Assembly: GCA_036004665.1 (NCBI GenBank)
Contig: DASYRG010000015.1
Location: forward strand, 1 to 64,000
Direction of reading: 5' to 3'
DNA: 64,000 bases
Source of the DNA: JACQGZ01 sp036004665
GTDB taxonomy: Bacteria; Sysuimicrobiota; Sysuimicrobiia; Sysuimicrobiales; Humicultoraceae
Positions within the stretch are counted from its first letter, which is position 1, and each line of letters begins with the position of its first letter. Shown here piece by piece: positions 34,881-42,492 of this stretch. A program made the translations under genes and the position numbers. Below the pieces are notes generated by a model. That model had not been told where the DNA came from, did not search any database, and saw nothing but the letters and a program-made list of their open reading frames with translations.

Positions 34881-35429
34881 ATGGCTGGGTGGATCGTGAT
34901 CGGCATCGTCGTCCTGCTCGTGCTCTACGTCGTCTACCTCTACAACAAGCTCGTCGTGCTGCGGAACCGCATCAACAACGCGTGGTCGCAGATCGACGTG
35001 CAGCTGCGCCGCCGCTACGACCTGATCCCCAACCTGGTGGAGGCGGTGAAGGGATACGCCAGCCACGAGCGAGAGGTCTTCGAGCGCGTGACGGAGGCGC
35101 GTGCCCGGGCCATCGCCGCAGGGTCGGTCGGGGAGCAATCGCAGGCGGAGAACATGCTCACCGGCGCGCTGCGCAGCCTCTTTGCCGTCGCGGAAGCCTA
35201 CCCGCAGCTGCGGGCGACCGAGAACTTCCAGCAGCTGCAGGAAGAGCTGTCCGGCACCGAGAGCAAGATCGCCTTCGCCCGCCAGTTCTATAACGACACC
35301 GTCCTCCGCTACGAGAACCTGCGCCAGTCCTTCCCCACCGCGCTGCTGGCCGGCGCCTTTGGCTTCGGCGGGCGCGAGTACTTCGAGATGGAGGAGGCGG
35401 CGCGCGAGCCGGTCAAGGTGCAGTTCTGA
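34881..35429 (+). CDS. lemA: LemA family protein
   Basis: A 182-residue LemA protein with an N-terminal transmembrane helix (residues 4-20) and the conserved helical core YNKLVVLRNRINNAWSQIDV, RRYDLIPNLVEAVKGYA and FYNDTVLRYENLRQSFP. The bulk is predicted outside the membrane as a helical bundle. LemA genes commonly lie beside an HtpX-like protease, as here (24 bases downstream), which suggests joint action in membrane protein quality control. GAGAGAGGAG precedes the ATG. Confidence 0.92.
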   Translation: MAGWIVIGIVVLLVLYVVYLYNKLVVLRNRINNAWSQIDVQLRRRYDLIPNLVEAVKGYASHEREVFERVTEARARAIAAGSVGEQSQAENMLTGALRSLFAVAEAYPQLRATENFQQLQEELSGTESKIAFARQFYNDTVLRYENLRQSFPTALLAGAFGFGGREYFEMEEAAREPVKVQF

Positions 35430-35453
35430 TCAGAGCTGAGCTGACTCCGCGGC

Positions 35454-36371
35454 ATGTACGAGCACATTGAGCGCAACGCGCGGGTCACCTGGCTGCTGCT
35501 GGCGTTCTTCGTCCTGCTGATCCTGGCCCTCGGGTACGCCGTCGGCGAGGTCAGCGATGTCGGCTACGCGGCGCTCCCGGTGGCCGCCGTTGTCGCGGGC
35601 GTCTCGGCGACCTCGTCCTACCTTTACGGTGACCGCCTCGTGCTCGCCGTCAGCGGCGCCCGCGAGGTCAGCCACGACGAGCAGCCCTTCCTGCACAACA
35701 CCGTCGAGGGGTTGGCCATCGCCGCCGGGATCCCCAAGCCGCGCGTCTATCTGATCGCCGATTCGGCCCCCAACGCCTTCGCGACCGGCCGGAATCCCGA
35801 GCACGCCTCCATCGCCGTCACCACCGGGCTGCTCGAGAAGCTGGATCGCCTGGAACTCGAAGGGGTCCTCGCTCACGAGATGGCGCACATCCAGCACATG
35901 GACATCCGTCTCTCTACCCTCGTCGTCGTGCTCGTGGGGATGGTGGCGCTGGTCTCCGACTGGTTCTGGCGCTCGATGCGCTGGGGGGGCCGCCGCCGCT
36001 CCCGGGACGGCGGGGGCGCGGCGGGGCTGCTCGCGCTGTTCGCCCTGGTGCTGGCGATCTTTGCGCCGCTGGCGGCGCAGCTGATCCGTTTTGCCGTCTC
36101 CCGCCGCCGCGAGCTTCTCGCCGACGCCGGAGGCGCCATGCTGACCCGCTACCCGGCCGGTCTGGCGAGCGCGCTGGCCAAACTGGACGCCGATCGCGAG
36201 CCGTTGGAAGTGGCCAACAAAGCGACGGCCCATCTCTACATCGTCAATCCCTTGAAGGAGTGGGGCGGGTCCCTCAACTCCCTGTTCAACACGCACCCGC
36301 CGATCGAGGAGCGCATCCGGCGGCTTCGGGACATGGCCGGGCCGACCGCGGACTTCCCCCCGGCGCGGTGA
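35454..36371 (+). CDS. HtpX-like M48 family membrane metalloprotease
   Basis: A 305-residue M48 protease with the zinc motif HEMAH at residues 141-145. It has two N-terminal transmembrane helices (about 12-32 and 38-55) and two more after the active-site helix (about 160 and 195-215). The third ligand lies in RRRELLADAGGAML. It would cleave misfolded membrane proteins on the cytoplasmic side. Directly downstream of lemA, it probably forms a two-gene operon. Confidence 0.9.
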   Translation: MYEHIERNARVTWLLLAFFVLLILALGYAVGEVSDVGYAALPVAAVVAGVSATSSYLYGDRLVLAVSGAREVSHDEQPFLHNTVEGLAIAAGIPKPRVYLIADSAPNAFATGRNPEHASIAVTTGLLEKLDRLELEGVLAHEMAHIQHMDIRLSTLVVVLVGMVALVSDWFWRSMRWGGRRRSRDGGGAAGLLALFALVLAIFAPLAAQLIRFAVSRRRELLADAGGAMLTRYPAGLASALAKLDADREPLEVANKATAHLYIVNPLKEWGGSLNSLFNTHPPIEERIRRLRDMAGPTADFPPAR

Positions 36372-36398
36372 CCCTTCCGCCTGACCGGCAGGCAGGAG

Positions 36399-36424
36399 TT
36401 CCCGCCTGAAAGGCGAACATTTTG
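36399..36424 (+). terminator. possible terminator after the HtpX-like gene
   Basis: GTTC-CC-GCCT-GAA-AGGC-GAAC (about 36399-36418) forms an 8-bp stem with a two-base bulge and is followed by ATTTT. It lies about 30 bases after the protease stop and 110 bases before the next gene, which fits a weak intrinsic terminator. Confidence 0.35.
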
Positions 36425-36530
36425 GCGCTGGCGAGTAGCGGGGCGTGGGAGAGAGAACCCCGGCCGCCCCTTTCGACACAGGAAGCACGCCGTTTCGTTT
36501 TCCCACCCAAATCGCCCGCCCGGAGGCGCG

Positions 36531-37583
36531 ATGCGCGTTTTCGTTGTCACCTTGATGCTCCTCGCGGTCGCGGCTCCGGCGGCGTTTGCCGCGCAATCCT
36601 ACACCGTGCGCGAGGGCGACACCCTCTGGGACATCGCCTCCCGCTATCAGGTTTCAGTCGAGGCGATCGCCCGGGCCAGCGGCCTCCCCGACGTTGACTC
36701 CCTCCTCCAGCCGGGACAGCGGCTGGTCATCCCCGTCTCCTCCGCCCGGGCGCCTTCCCAGGCTCCCTCCGCGTCCTTTCCGAGCCAGCGGTATCAGGTG
36801 AAGGCGGGAGACACGCTGTGGGTCCTGGCTCGCCGCTTCGGCATGGGGGTCGACGCACTTGCGACACTCAACCGCATCGGCACGGAGAGCACACTGAGCA
36901 TCGGCCAGGTCCTCAAGCTCAGGGCGCCACGGGCGCGCGTCGCTCCCCCTGCGGCGCCGTCTTACCACATCGAGCGGTATCGGGTGCGGCCGGGGGACAC
37001 GCTCTGGGTGATCGCCCGGCGGTTCGGGATGGGCGTGGGCGAACTCGCCGCCCTCAACGGGATCGGCGCCGCCTCCACGCTCCGCATCGGACAGACGCTC
37101 AAGGTGAAGGCCTTCCGCGCCCGCACCGTCCCCGCCGCCTCCGGTCCAGCCTCCCCGGCCGCGGCGCCGCCCAAGGCATCGCCGGTCAGGGCGCGCGTCC
37201 TCCCATATCGGGGGACCCAATGGGCCGGCAGCCTGATCGGCCTCTCCCGCCGCTTCATCGGCACGCGCTATCGCTGGGGCGCCACCGGACCGGGAGCGTT
37301 CGATTGCTCCGGCTTCCTGCAGTACGTGCACGCGCGCATGGGCGTTTCGCTGCCCCGCACCACCAACGCCATGTTCGCCGCCGGCCGGCGGGTGCCGCCT
37401 GGTGAACTCAAGCCCGGCGACATGGTCTTCTTCACCACCTACCGCCCCGGCCCGTCGCACGCCGGCATCTACCTCGGCAACGATCAGTTCATCCACTCCT
37501 CCTCCGCCTACGGCAGCGTGACGATCACGCCGATGAGCAAGCAGTATTACAAGAACCGGTACCTGGGAGCCCGCCGCTTCTAG
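36531..37583 (+). CDS. secreted LysM (x3) - NlpC/P60 peptidoglycan endopeptidase
   Basis: A 350-residue exported cell-wall hydrolase. The signal peptide is residues 1-20 (AAFA/AQS). Three LysM domains lie at about 23-67, 88-131 and 149-192, each with a GDTLW motif. An NlpC/P60 domain follows from about 235 to 350 with Cys259 (FDCSGF), His310 (SHAGIYLG) and His322 (FIHSSS). It would bind glycan strands and cut stem peptides between D-Glu and the diamino acid. LysM 2 and 3 are nearly identical in their cores (RRFGMGV), a sign of internal duplication. The 160-base upstream region holds no gene. Confidence 0.92.
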   Translation: MRVFVVTLMLLAVAAPAAFAAQSYTVREGDTLWDIASRYQVSVEAIARASGLPDVDSLLQPGQRLVIPVSSARAPSQAPSASFPSQRYQVKAGDTLWVLARRFGMGVDALATLNRIGTESTLSIGQVLKLRAPRARVAPPAAPSYHIERYRVRPGDTLWVIARRFGMGVGELAALNGIGAASTLRIGQTLKVKAFRARTVPAASGPASPAAAPPKASPVRARVLPYRGTQWAGSLIGLSRRFIGTRYRWGATGPGAFDCSGFLQYVHARMGVSLPRTTNAMFAAGRRVPPGELKPGDMVFFTTYRPGPSHAGIYLGNDQFIHSSSAYGSVTITPMSKQYYKNRYLGARRF

Positions 37584-37623
37584 ATCCGCTGGACGCCGTC
37601 CCGACCCGCCGTATCCTGAAGAG

Positions 37624-39009
37624 GTGAGCCACCTGCGTCTGCGCGCCGGCATCGCCGCCGGCCGTCTCTCCGCGCGCCTCATCCGCCTCATCGCCGCCGG
37701 CGGGGCCACGACGATGCCGGGCCGGGTCGCCGCGGCCGTCGATCCCCAGATCCTCGCCCGTCTGGGCCGGCGGCTGAGCCAGGGCTCCGTCCTCATCACC
37801 GGCACCAACGGCAAGACCACCACCGCCCGCCTCCTTTCCGCCGTTCTGGAGCGCGCGGGCAGAGGCGTCGTGGCGAACCGCGCCGGGGCAAACCTGCCCT
37901 CGGGGATCGTCTCCGCGTTGGTGCGCGCCGGCACGCTCTCGGGGCGCATCGTCGGCGACGTGGGTGTCTTTGAGGTGGACGAGGCCGCGCTGCCGCTGGT
38001 CACCGAGCCGTTGCGCCCGCGCCTGCTGGTCCTGGGCAATCTCTTTCGCGACCAGCTGGATCGCTACGGCGAGATCGATCTGGTCGCCGACCGCTGGCGC
38101 GCGGCGCTGGCGCACCTGGACGGCGGCACGGTGATCTACAACGCGGACGACCCGCTCGTCTCCGACGTGGGACGGACCCATCCGGCGGGGCGGCCGTTTG
38201 GCATCGAGCACCCCGGTCTGTCGAAGGCGACGCTGGAGCACGCCGCGGACGGACGCTACTGCTACCGCTGCGGCGTCCCCTACTCCTACTCGGCCGTTCA
38301 CCTGGCGCATCTCGGCACGTACCGCTGTCCCCGCTGCGGCACGGCGCGTCCTTCTCCCGAGGTGGCGGCGGAGAGCGTGCAGTTGCGCGGGGCGGCCGGC
38401 GGAACGTTCACCCTGCGCGCACCGACCGCGTCGGTCCTGATCCAGAGCAGCCTCCCCGGACTCTACAACGTCTACAACGTGCTGGCGGCAGCGACGGCCG
38501 CGCTGGCGCTAGGTGCCTCCCTGGAAGATGTCGCCGCGACGGTGGAGGAATTCAGGCCCGCCTTCGGTCGGGGAGAAGAGATCCTCATCGAGGGTCACAG
38601 GGTCGTGATGCTGCTGGCCAAGAATCCCGCGGGGTTCAACGAAGTCCTGCGCACCGTCACCGCGGCGGGGGAGCCCCTCGTCGGCGTGATCGCCATCAAC
38701 GACCACATCGCCGACGGGCGCGACATCTCCTGGCTCTGGGACGTGGACTTCGAGCTGCTCGCCGGGCGCTGCCGCGCCGTGGTGCTGAGCGGGCTGCGGG
38801 CGCCGGAAATGGCGGTGCGCCTCAAATACGCGGGGCTGGACGGGGCTGCCGTGGAGGTCGAACCCGATCTCGAGCGTGCCCTGCGTATCGGCCTGAGACG
38901 CCTCGCCGGCGGGGAGACCCTCTACGTCATGCCCACCTACACGGCGATGTTGGGGCTGCGCGCCGCCCTGGCCCGCCGCGGCCTCGTGCGCGCCTCCTGG
39001 GAGGACTGA
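37624..39009 (+). CDS. murT: lipid II isoglutaminyl synthase, MurT subunit
   Basis: A 461-residue Mur-ligase-like protein. The ATP loop GTNGKTT is at residues 60-66. A four-cysteine zinc ribbon typical of MurT (Cys213, 216, 235, 238) interrupts the central domain, and the C-terminal DUF1727 region contains AKNPAGFNE and GVIAINDHIADGRDISW. With GatD it amidates D-Glu of lipid II to D-isoGln in the cytoplasm. The start is GTG at 37624, preceded by GAAGAG. gatD begins 4 bases after the stop. This pair is typical of Gram-positive-type Terrabacteria. Confidence 0.93.
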   Translation: MSHLRLRAGIAAGRLSARLIRLIAAGGATTMPGRVAAAVDPQILARLGRRLSQGSVLITGTNGKTTTARLLSAVLERAGRGVVANRAGANLPSGIVSALVRAGTLSGRIVGDVGVFEVDEAALPLVTEPLRPRLLVLGNLFRDQLDRYGEIDLVADRWRAALAHLDGGTVIYNADDPLVSDVGRTHPAGRPFGIEHPGLSKATLEHAADGRYCYRCGVPYSYSAVHLAHLGTYRCPRCGTARPSPEVAAESVQLRGAAGGTFTLRAPTASVLIQSSLPGLYNVYNVLAAATAALALGASLEDVAATVEEFRPAFGRGEEILIEGHRVVMLLAKNPAGFNEVLRTVTAAGEPLVGVIAINDHIADGRDISWLWDVDFELLAGRCRAVVLSGLRAPEMAVRLKYAGLDGAAVEVEPDLERALRIGLRRLAGGETLYVMPTYTAMLGLRAALARRGLVRASWED

Positions 39010-39013
39010 GGGC

Positions 39014-39808
39014 ATGGCGGGACGCACGACGATGCGGCTGCGCGTCTGTCATCTCTATCCCGACCTGCTCAACCTCTACGGCGACCGCGGCAACATCATG
39101 ACGCTGACCCGTCGCGCCGCCTGGCGCGGTATCGCGGTCGAGGTCACCGAGGTCGGTCTCGGGGAGGCGCTGCGGCCGGAGGCGCACGATCTGTTCTTCA
39201 TCGGCGGCGGGGAGGATCGCCAGCAGGTCCTCGCGGCGGCGGATCTGCGCGCGGGGACCGGCGGCGCCCTGCGCGACGCCGTCGAAGACGGAGCGGTCCT
39301 GCTGGCGGTGTGCGGCGGGTATCAGCTGATGGGCCATGCTTATCTGCCGGCGGAGGGCGAGCCTTTGAGGGGGATCGGTCTCCTCGACCTGGAGACGCGT
39401 CACCCCGGCAAAGGGCGGCGCCGGCTGATCGGCAACCTGATCATTCGATGTAGTGGCGAGATAGGTGGGCGATGTGGTGGCGAGATAGGTGGGCGATGTG
39501 GCGGCGAGACTCTCGTCGGGTTCGAGAACCACGGCGGCCGCACTACCCTTGGCCCATCTGCCCGACCGCTGGGACGGGTCGAGCGAGGCGGGGGCAACAA
39601 CGGCGAGGACCGCACAGAGGGGGCGGTCTACCGGCACGCCTATGGTACCTACCTGCACGGGCCGCTGCTGCCCAAGAATCCCTGGCTGGCGGATCACCTC
39701 ATCGCCGCGGCGCTGCGCCGGACCCACGGAGAGGTGACACTGGCCCCACTGGACGACCGGCTCGAGCGCGCCGCGCACGAGGCCGCGCTCAGACGGTTCG
39801 GGCGGTGA
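39014..39808 (+). CDS. gatD: lipid II isoglutaminyl synthase, glutamine amidotransferase subunit GatD
   Basis: A 264-residue class I-type (CobB/CobQ-like) amidotransferase. The nucleophile is Cys100 in AVCGGYQ and the base His215 in GTYLHGPLLPKNPWL. It releases ammonia from glutamine for MurT. Between GNLIIR and ETLVGFENHGGRT it carries an unusual insertion at residues 145-165 made of an eight-residue repeat (RC[SG]GEIGG), encoded by a 24-base tandem repeat. The catalytic motifs remain intact, so the protein should be functional. Confidence 0.92.
   Translation: MAGRTTMRLRVCHLYPDLLNLYGDRGNIMTLTRRAAWRGIAVEVTEVGLGEALRPEAHDLFFIGGGEDRQQVLAAADLRAGTGGALRDAVEDGAVLLAVCGGYQLMGHAYLPAEGEPLRGIGLLDLETRHPGKGRRRLIGNLIIRCSGEIGGRCGGEIGGRCGGETLVGFENHGGRTTLGPSARPLGRVERGGGNNGEDRTEGAVYRHAYGTYLHGPLLPKNPWLADHLIAAALRRTHGEVTLAPLDDRLERAAHEAALRRFGR
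39446..39509 (+). repeat. 24-base in-frame tandem repeat inside gatD
   Basis: The unit CGATGTAGTGGCGAGATAGG plus TGGG occurs at 39446-39469 and, with one change, at 39470-39493. A partial third copy covers 39494-39509. The length of 24 keeps the frame. It looks like a recent replication-slippage expansion. Confidence 0.8.
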
Positions 39809-39851
39809 TGGCCCGGGGTGTCCCGTTGGATGAGCGCGATGCGGCACGGCT

Positions 39852-39880
39852 GGACCGTCCGGAGCCGTTCAGACTATAAT
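39852..39880 (+). promoter_or_regulatory. promoter of tRNA-Glu
   Basis: A perfect TATAAT (39875-39880) lies 16 bases before the tRNA. A TGGACC at 39851-39856, 18 bases upstream, is a fair -35 element. It starts within the gap after gatD. Confidence 0.6.
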
Positions 39881-39896
39881 CAAATGTCTACCTCGT

Positions 39897-39972
39897 GGCC
39901 CCATCGTCTAGGGGACCAGGACGCGGCCCTCTCAAGGCCGAAACGGGGGTTCGAATCCCCCTGGGGCCACCA
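39897..39972 (+). tRNA. tRNA-Glu (anticodon CTC)
   Basis: The sequence folds into a standard cloverleaf. The acceptor stem is GGCCCCA/TGGGGCC. The anticodon arm CGGCC-CTCTCAA-GGCCG has anticodon CTC, and the T arm is GGGGG-TTCGAAT-CCCCC. Discriminator A is at 39969, and an encoded CCA is at 39970-39972. The D arm TCGTCTAGGGGACCAGGA is Glu-like. It decodes GAG, a frequent codon in this GC-rich genome. Confidence 0.95.
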
Positions 39973-39995
39973 GACGGTACTCCTCGACGAGCACA

Positions 39996-40598
39996 ATGGC
40001 AGCGTCCTTGCGACGTCCCGGCCCATCCCGGCGGCGCACACTCAAGCGGTGCGCCTGGGCAGAGGGGAGCGCCCTGATGCGGGCCTACCACGACCGGGAA
40101 TGGGGGACCCCAGTCCATCGGGACCGGACCCTGTTCGAATTCCTGGTCCTGGAGGGTGCGCAGGCCGGCCTCTCCTGGGAGACGGTGCTGCGAAAGCGGG
40201 CCCGGTACCGGCAGATCTTTCACCGCTTTGATCCCTCCAGGGTGGCGCGCTACGGCTCGCGGGACATCCGGCGTCTGTTGGCCGATCCGGGTATCGTCCG
40301 CAACCGGGCCAAGATCCGCGCAGCGATCCGCAACGCCCAGGCGGTGCTGGCGATCCAAAAGGAGTTCGGGTCCTTCAGCCGCTACCTCTGGGGGTTCGTG
40401 GATGGACACCCAATCCGGCGCCGCTCCCGCTCCCTGGCGGATCTCCCGGTGACGACGCCGGAGGCCGAAGCGCTCAGCCGCGATCTGCGCCGGCGGGGGT
40501 TTGCCTTCGTCGGCCCGACCATCTGTTACGCGTTCATGCAGGCGGTGGGGATGGTGAACGACCACACAACCTCGTGCTTCCGCTACCGACAGGTCTGA
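39996..40598 (+). CDS. tag: DNA-3-methyladenine glycosylase I
   Basis: A 200-residue Tag protein. The zinc ligands typical of the family are present in RCAW (near the N-terminus), YHDREWGTP and the C-terminal NDHTTSCFRY. The helix-hairpin-helix core contains FEFLVLEGAQAGLSWETVL and AYGF-like GFAFVGPTICYAFMQAVGMVNDH. It excises 3-methyladenine from DNA. The N-terminal ~18 residues are basic and longer than in Escherichia Tag, so a later start is possible. It begins 24 bases after the tRNA and ends 4 bases before proC. Confidence 0.9.
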   Translation: MAASLRRPGPSRRRTLKRCAWAEGSALMRAYHDREWGTPVHRDRTLFEFLVLEGAQAGLSWETVLRKRARYRQIFHRFDPSRVARYGSRDIRRLLADPGIVRNRAKIRAAIRNAQAVLAIQKEFGSFSRYLWGFVDGHPIRRRSRSLADLPVTTPEAEALSRDLRRRGFAFVGPTICYAFMQAVGMVNDHTTSCFRYRQV

Positions 40599-40602
40599 CC
40601 CC

Positions 40603-41490
40603 ATGCTGACGGACACCCGCCTCGCCTTTATCGGCGCCGGCGTCATGGGCGAGGCGATGATCCGCGGCCTGCTCGCGCACGAACTCGTCGCGCCGGAGGC
40701 GATCACGGCGAGCCACCCGCGCCGCGAGCGCCTGGAGGAACTCGCCGCGCAGTTTAGGATCGGCACCACGACGGATAACTGTAAGGCGGTCGAGGGCGCC
40801 GGCATCGTGATCCTCTCGGTGAAACCACAGGTCCTCCCCGCCCTCCTGGGCGAACTGCGCGGACGGATTCCCAAACGGGCGTTCGTCCTCTCCATCGTGG
40901 CGGGCGCGCGCATCGCCACCATCGTGAAAGGGTTGGAGCACCGCGCCGTGGTGCGCTGCATGCCCAACACGCCCGCGCAGGTGGGCGAAGGGATGACGGT
41001 CTGGACGGCCACGCCCGCGGTGGGGTCCAGTCAGCGCGCCCAGGCCCAGGCGGTGCTGGGCGCCCTGGGGAAAGACCTGCACGTCGATGATGAGGAGTTC
41101 CTGGACATGGCCACCGCGGTCAGCGGCACCGGACCCACCTATGTCTTCCTGTTGATGGAGGCGCTCATCGACGCCGCTGTGCACCTGGGCTTCTCCCGCG
41201 CCGACGCCCGAACGCTCGTCGTGCAGACTCTGCGTGGGTCGGCGCTCTTCGCCGAGCAGTCGCGGGCGCACCCGGCCGAATTGCGCAATATGGTGACCTC
41301 GCCGGGCGGGACCAGCGCGGCCGCCATCTACCAGCTGGAGAAGGGCGCCCTGCGCACCATCTTTAGCAAGGCGGTCTGGGCAGCCTACCAGCGCTCGGTC
41401 GCGCTGGGACAGCGCCAGCCCGGACCCTCCGCGCCGAATGCCGACGAGGCCGCGGCGCCGGACGACGCCGAAGAGACGCCGCCGGAATGA
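40603..41490 (+). CDS. proC: pyrroline-5-carboxylate reductase
   Basis: A 295-residue enzyme with the N-terminal dinucleotide motif FIGAGVMGEAMIRGLL and the family motifs VRCMPNTPAQVGEGMT and DMATAVSGTGPTYVFLLMEALIDAAV. The C-terminus contains ELRNMVTSPGGTSAAAIYQLE. It reduces P5C to proline with NAD(P)H, the last step in proline biosynthesis. An extra acidic tail of about 30 residues is present. It follows tag after only 4 bases. Confidence 0.93.
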   Translation: MLTDTRLAFIGAGVMGEAMIRGLLAHELVAPEAITASHPRRERLEELAAQFRIGTTTDNCKAVEGAGIVILSVKPQVLPALLGELRGRIPKRAFVLSIVAGARIATIVKGLEHRAVVRCMPNTPAQVGEGMTVWTATPAVGSSQRAQAQAVLGALGKDLHVDDEEFLDMATAVSGTGPTYVFLLMEALIDAAVHLGFSRADARTLVVQTLRGSALFAEQSRAHPAELRNMVTSPGGTSAAAIYQLEKGALRTIFSKAVWAAYQRSVALGQRQPGPSAPNADEAAAPDDAEETPPE

Positions 41491-41585
41491 GCCGGTGTCG
41501 TCGCGCGAGGCGAGCGGTCCTTCGTGCATGCGGGAGGAGATTGCTGCGGAAGCGGGCAACAACATAGCGGCACTCGGGAGAGCGG

Positions 41586-42470
41586 ATGGCGTCAGAGCAC
41601 TCGACAACCGGCGAACCGACCCACTCGGATCGCTCCGCAGTCGCATTCGCCCTGGTTATGGCAGTGCTGGTCGTGGGGGCGGTCGTGGGCACGCTGGTGG
41701 CGCGCGGCCGCTGGTGGATTCCGCCGCTGGCCTCCGTCCAGGGCCGCGACGTTGACCGGCTGCTCTTCGTCACCTTCGGGATCATCAGCGCCGCCTTCAT
41801 TCTGGTGCAGGGTCTCCTGGCGCTGCTGGTTTGGCTGTACCGCGACCGGGGGCAGCGCGCCAGCCACTGGCACGAGCACCGCGGCCTGGAGCTGACCTAC
41901 ACGATCGTGCCCGCGGTCGTGATGGCCGGCCTGACGATCACCGCCGCGGGGTTGTGGTCGCGCATCCATAGCACGCCGCCGGCCGGCGCCTTGGTGGTCG
42001 AGGTCCGCGCGGAGCAGTTCGGATGGCGGGCGCGCTATCCCGGGCCGGACGGTCGGTTCGGAAAGTCCGATCGCGCCGCGTTTACCCGCGAGCGCGTCGA
42101 TCCGGCCACGATGACGCAGCGTATTCAGCAGAACCCGTTCGCCGTGGATCCAAACGATCCAGCGGGGCGCGACGACATCGTCACCCAGGACCTCCGCGCC
42201 GCGCCGATGCACCTGGTCGTCAATCGCCCGGTGGAGGTGCGGCTCTGGAGCAAGGACGTGGTGCACTCCTTCTTCGTTCCGCGGTTCCGCATGAAGCAGG
42301 ATGTCGTCCCCGGCATTACCGTGAGTATGTGGTTCACGCCCACGGCAACCGGCACGTACGAGATCGCCTGCGCCGAACTCTGCGGGCTGCTGCACTACAG
42401 CATGCTCGGGAAGATCGTCGTGGAGACGCAGGAGCAGTTCGACGCCTGGCTGGCGGGCCAGAACCCGTGA
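41586..42470 (+). CDS. coxB: cytochrome c oxidase subunit II
   Basis: A 294-residue protein with two or three N-terminal transmembrane helices (about 18-40, 60-84 and 105-124) and an exported cupredoxin domain. The binuclear CuA site is complete: His227 and the CAELCGLLHYSM segment with Cys262, Glu264, Cys266, His270 and Met273. There is no cytochrome c domain, so it accepts electrons from a separate donor. GGGAGAG precedes the ATG. It is the first gene of the oxidase operon, 22 bases before coxA. Confidence 0.93.
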   Translation: MASEHSTTGEPTHSDRSAVAFALVMAVLVVGAVVGTLVARGRWWIPPLASVQGRDVDRLLFVTFGIISAAFILVQGLLALLVWLYRDRGQRASHWHEHRGLELTYTIVPAVVMAGLTITAAGLWSRIHSTPPAGALVVEVRAEQFGWRARYPGPDGRFGKSDRAAFTRERVDPATMTQRIQQNPFAVDPNDPAGRDDIVTQDLRAAPMHLVVNRPVEVRLWSKDVVHSFFVPRFRMKQDVVPGITVSMWFTPTATGTYEIACAELCGLLHYSMLGKIVVETQEQFDAWLAGQNP

Positions 42471-42492
42471 GAGGATAGAGGAGCGAAGCCTG

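Noticed and set aside
36372..36530. ydaO-type c-di-AMP riboswitch before the LysM-NlpC/P60 gene
   Set aside because: Such genes often carry this riboswitch, but I could not find its conserved GGGGGA...GGGUGAAU and GCCGACAGCUAACC segments. Only a short hairpin is visible.
39446..39509. CRISPR-like repeat
   Set aside because: Units are contiguous without spacers, in frame and inside gatD, so this is a tandem repeat. No CRISPR array or cas gene was seen anywhere in the window.
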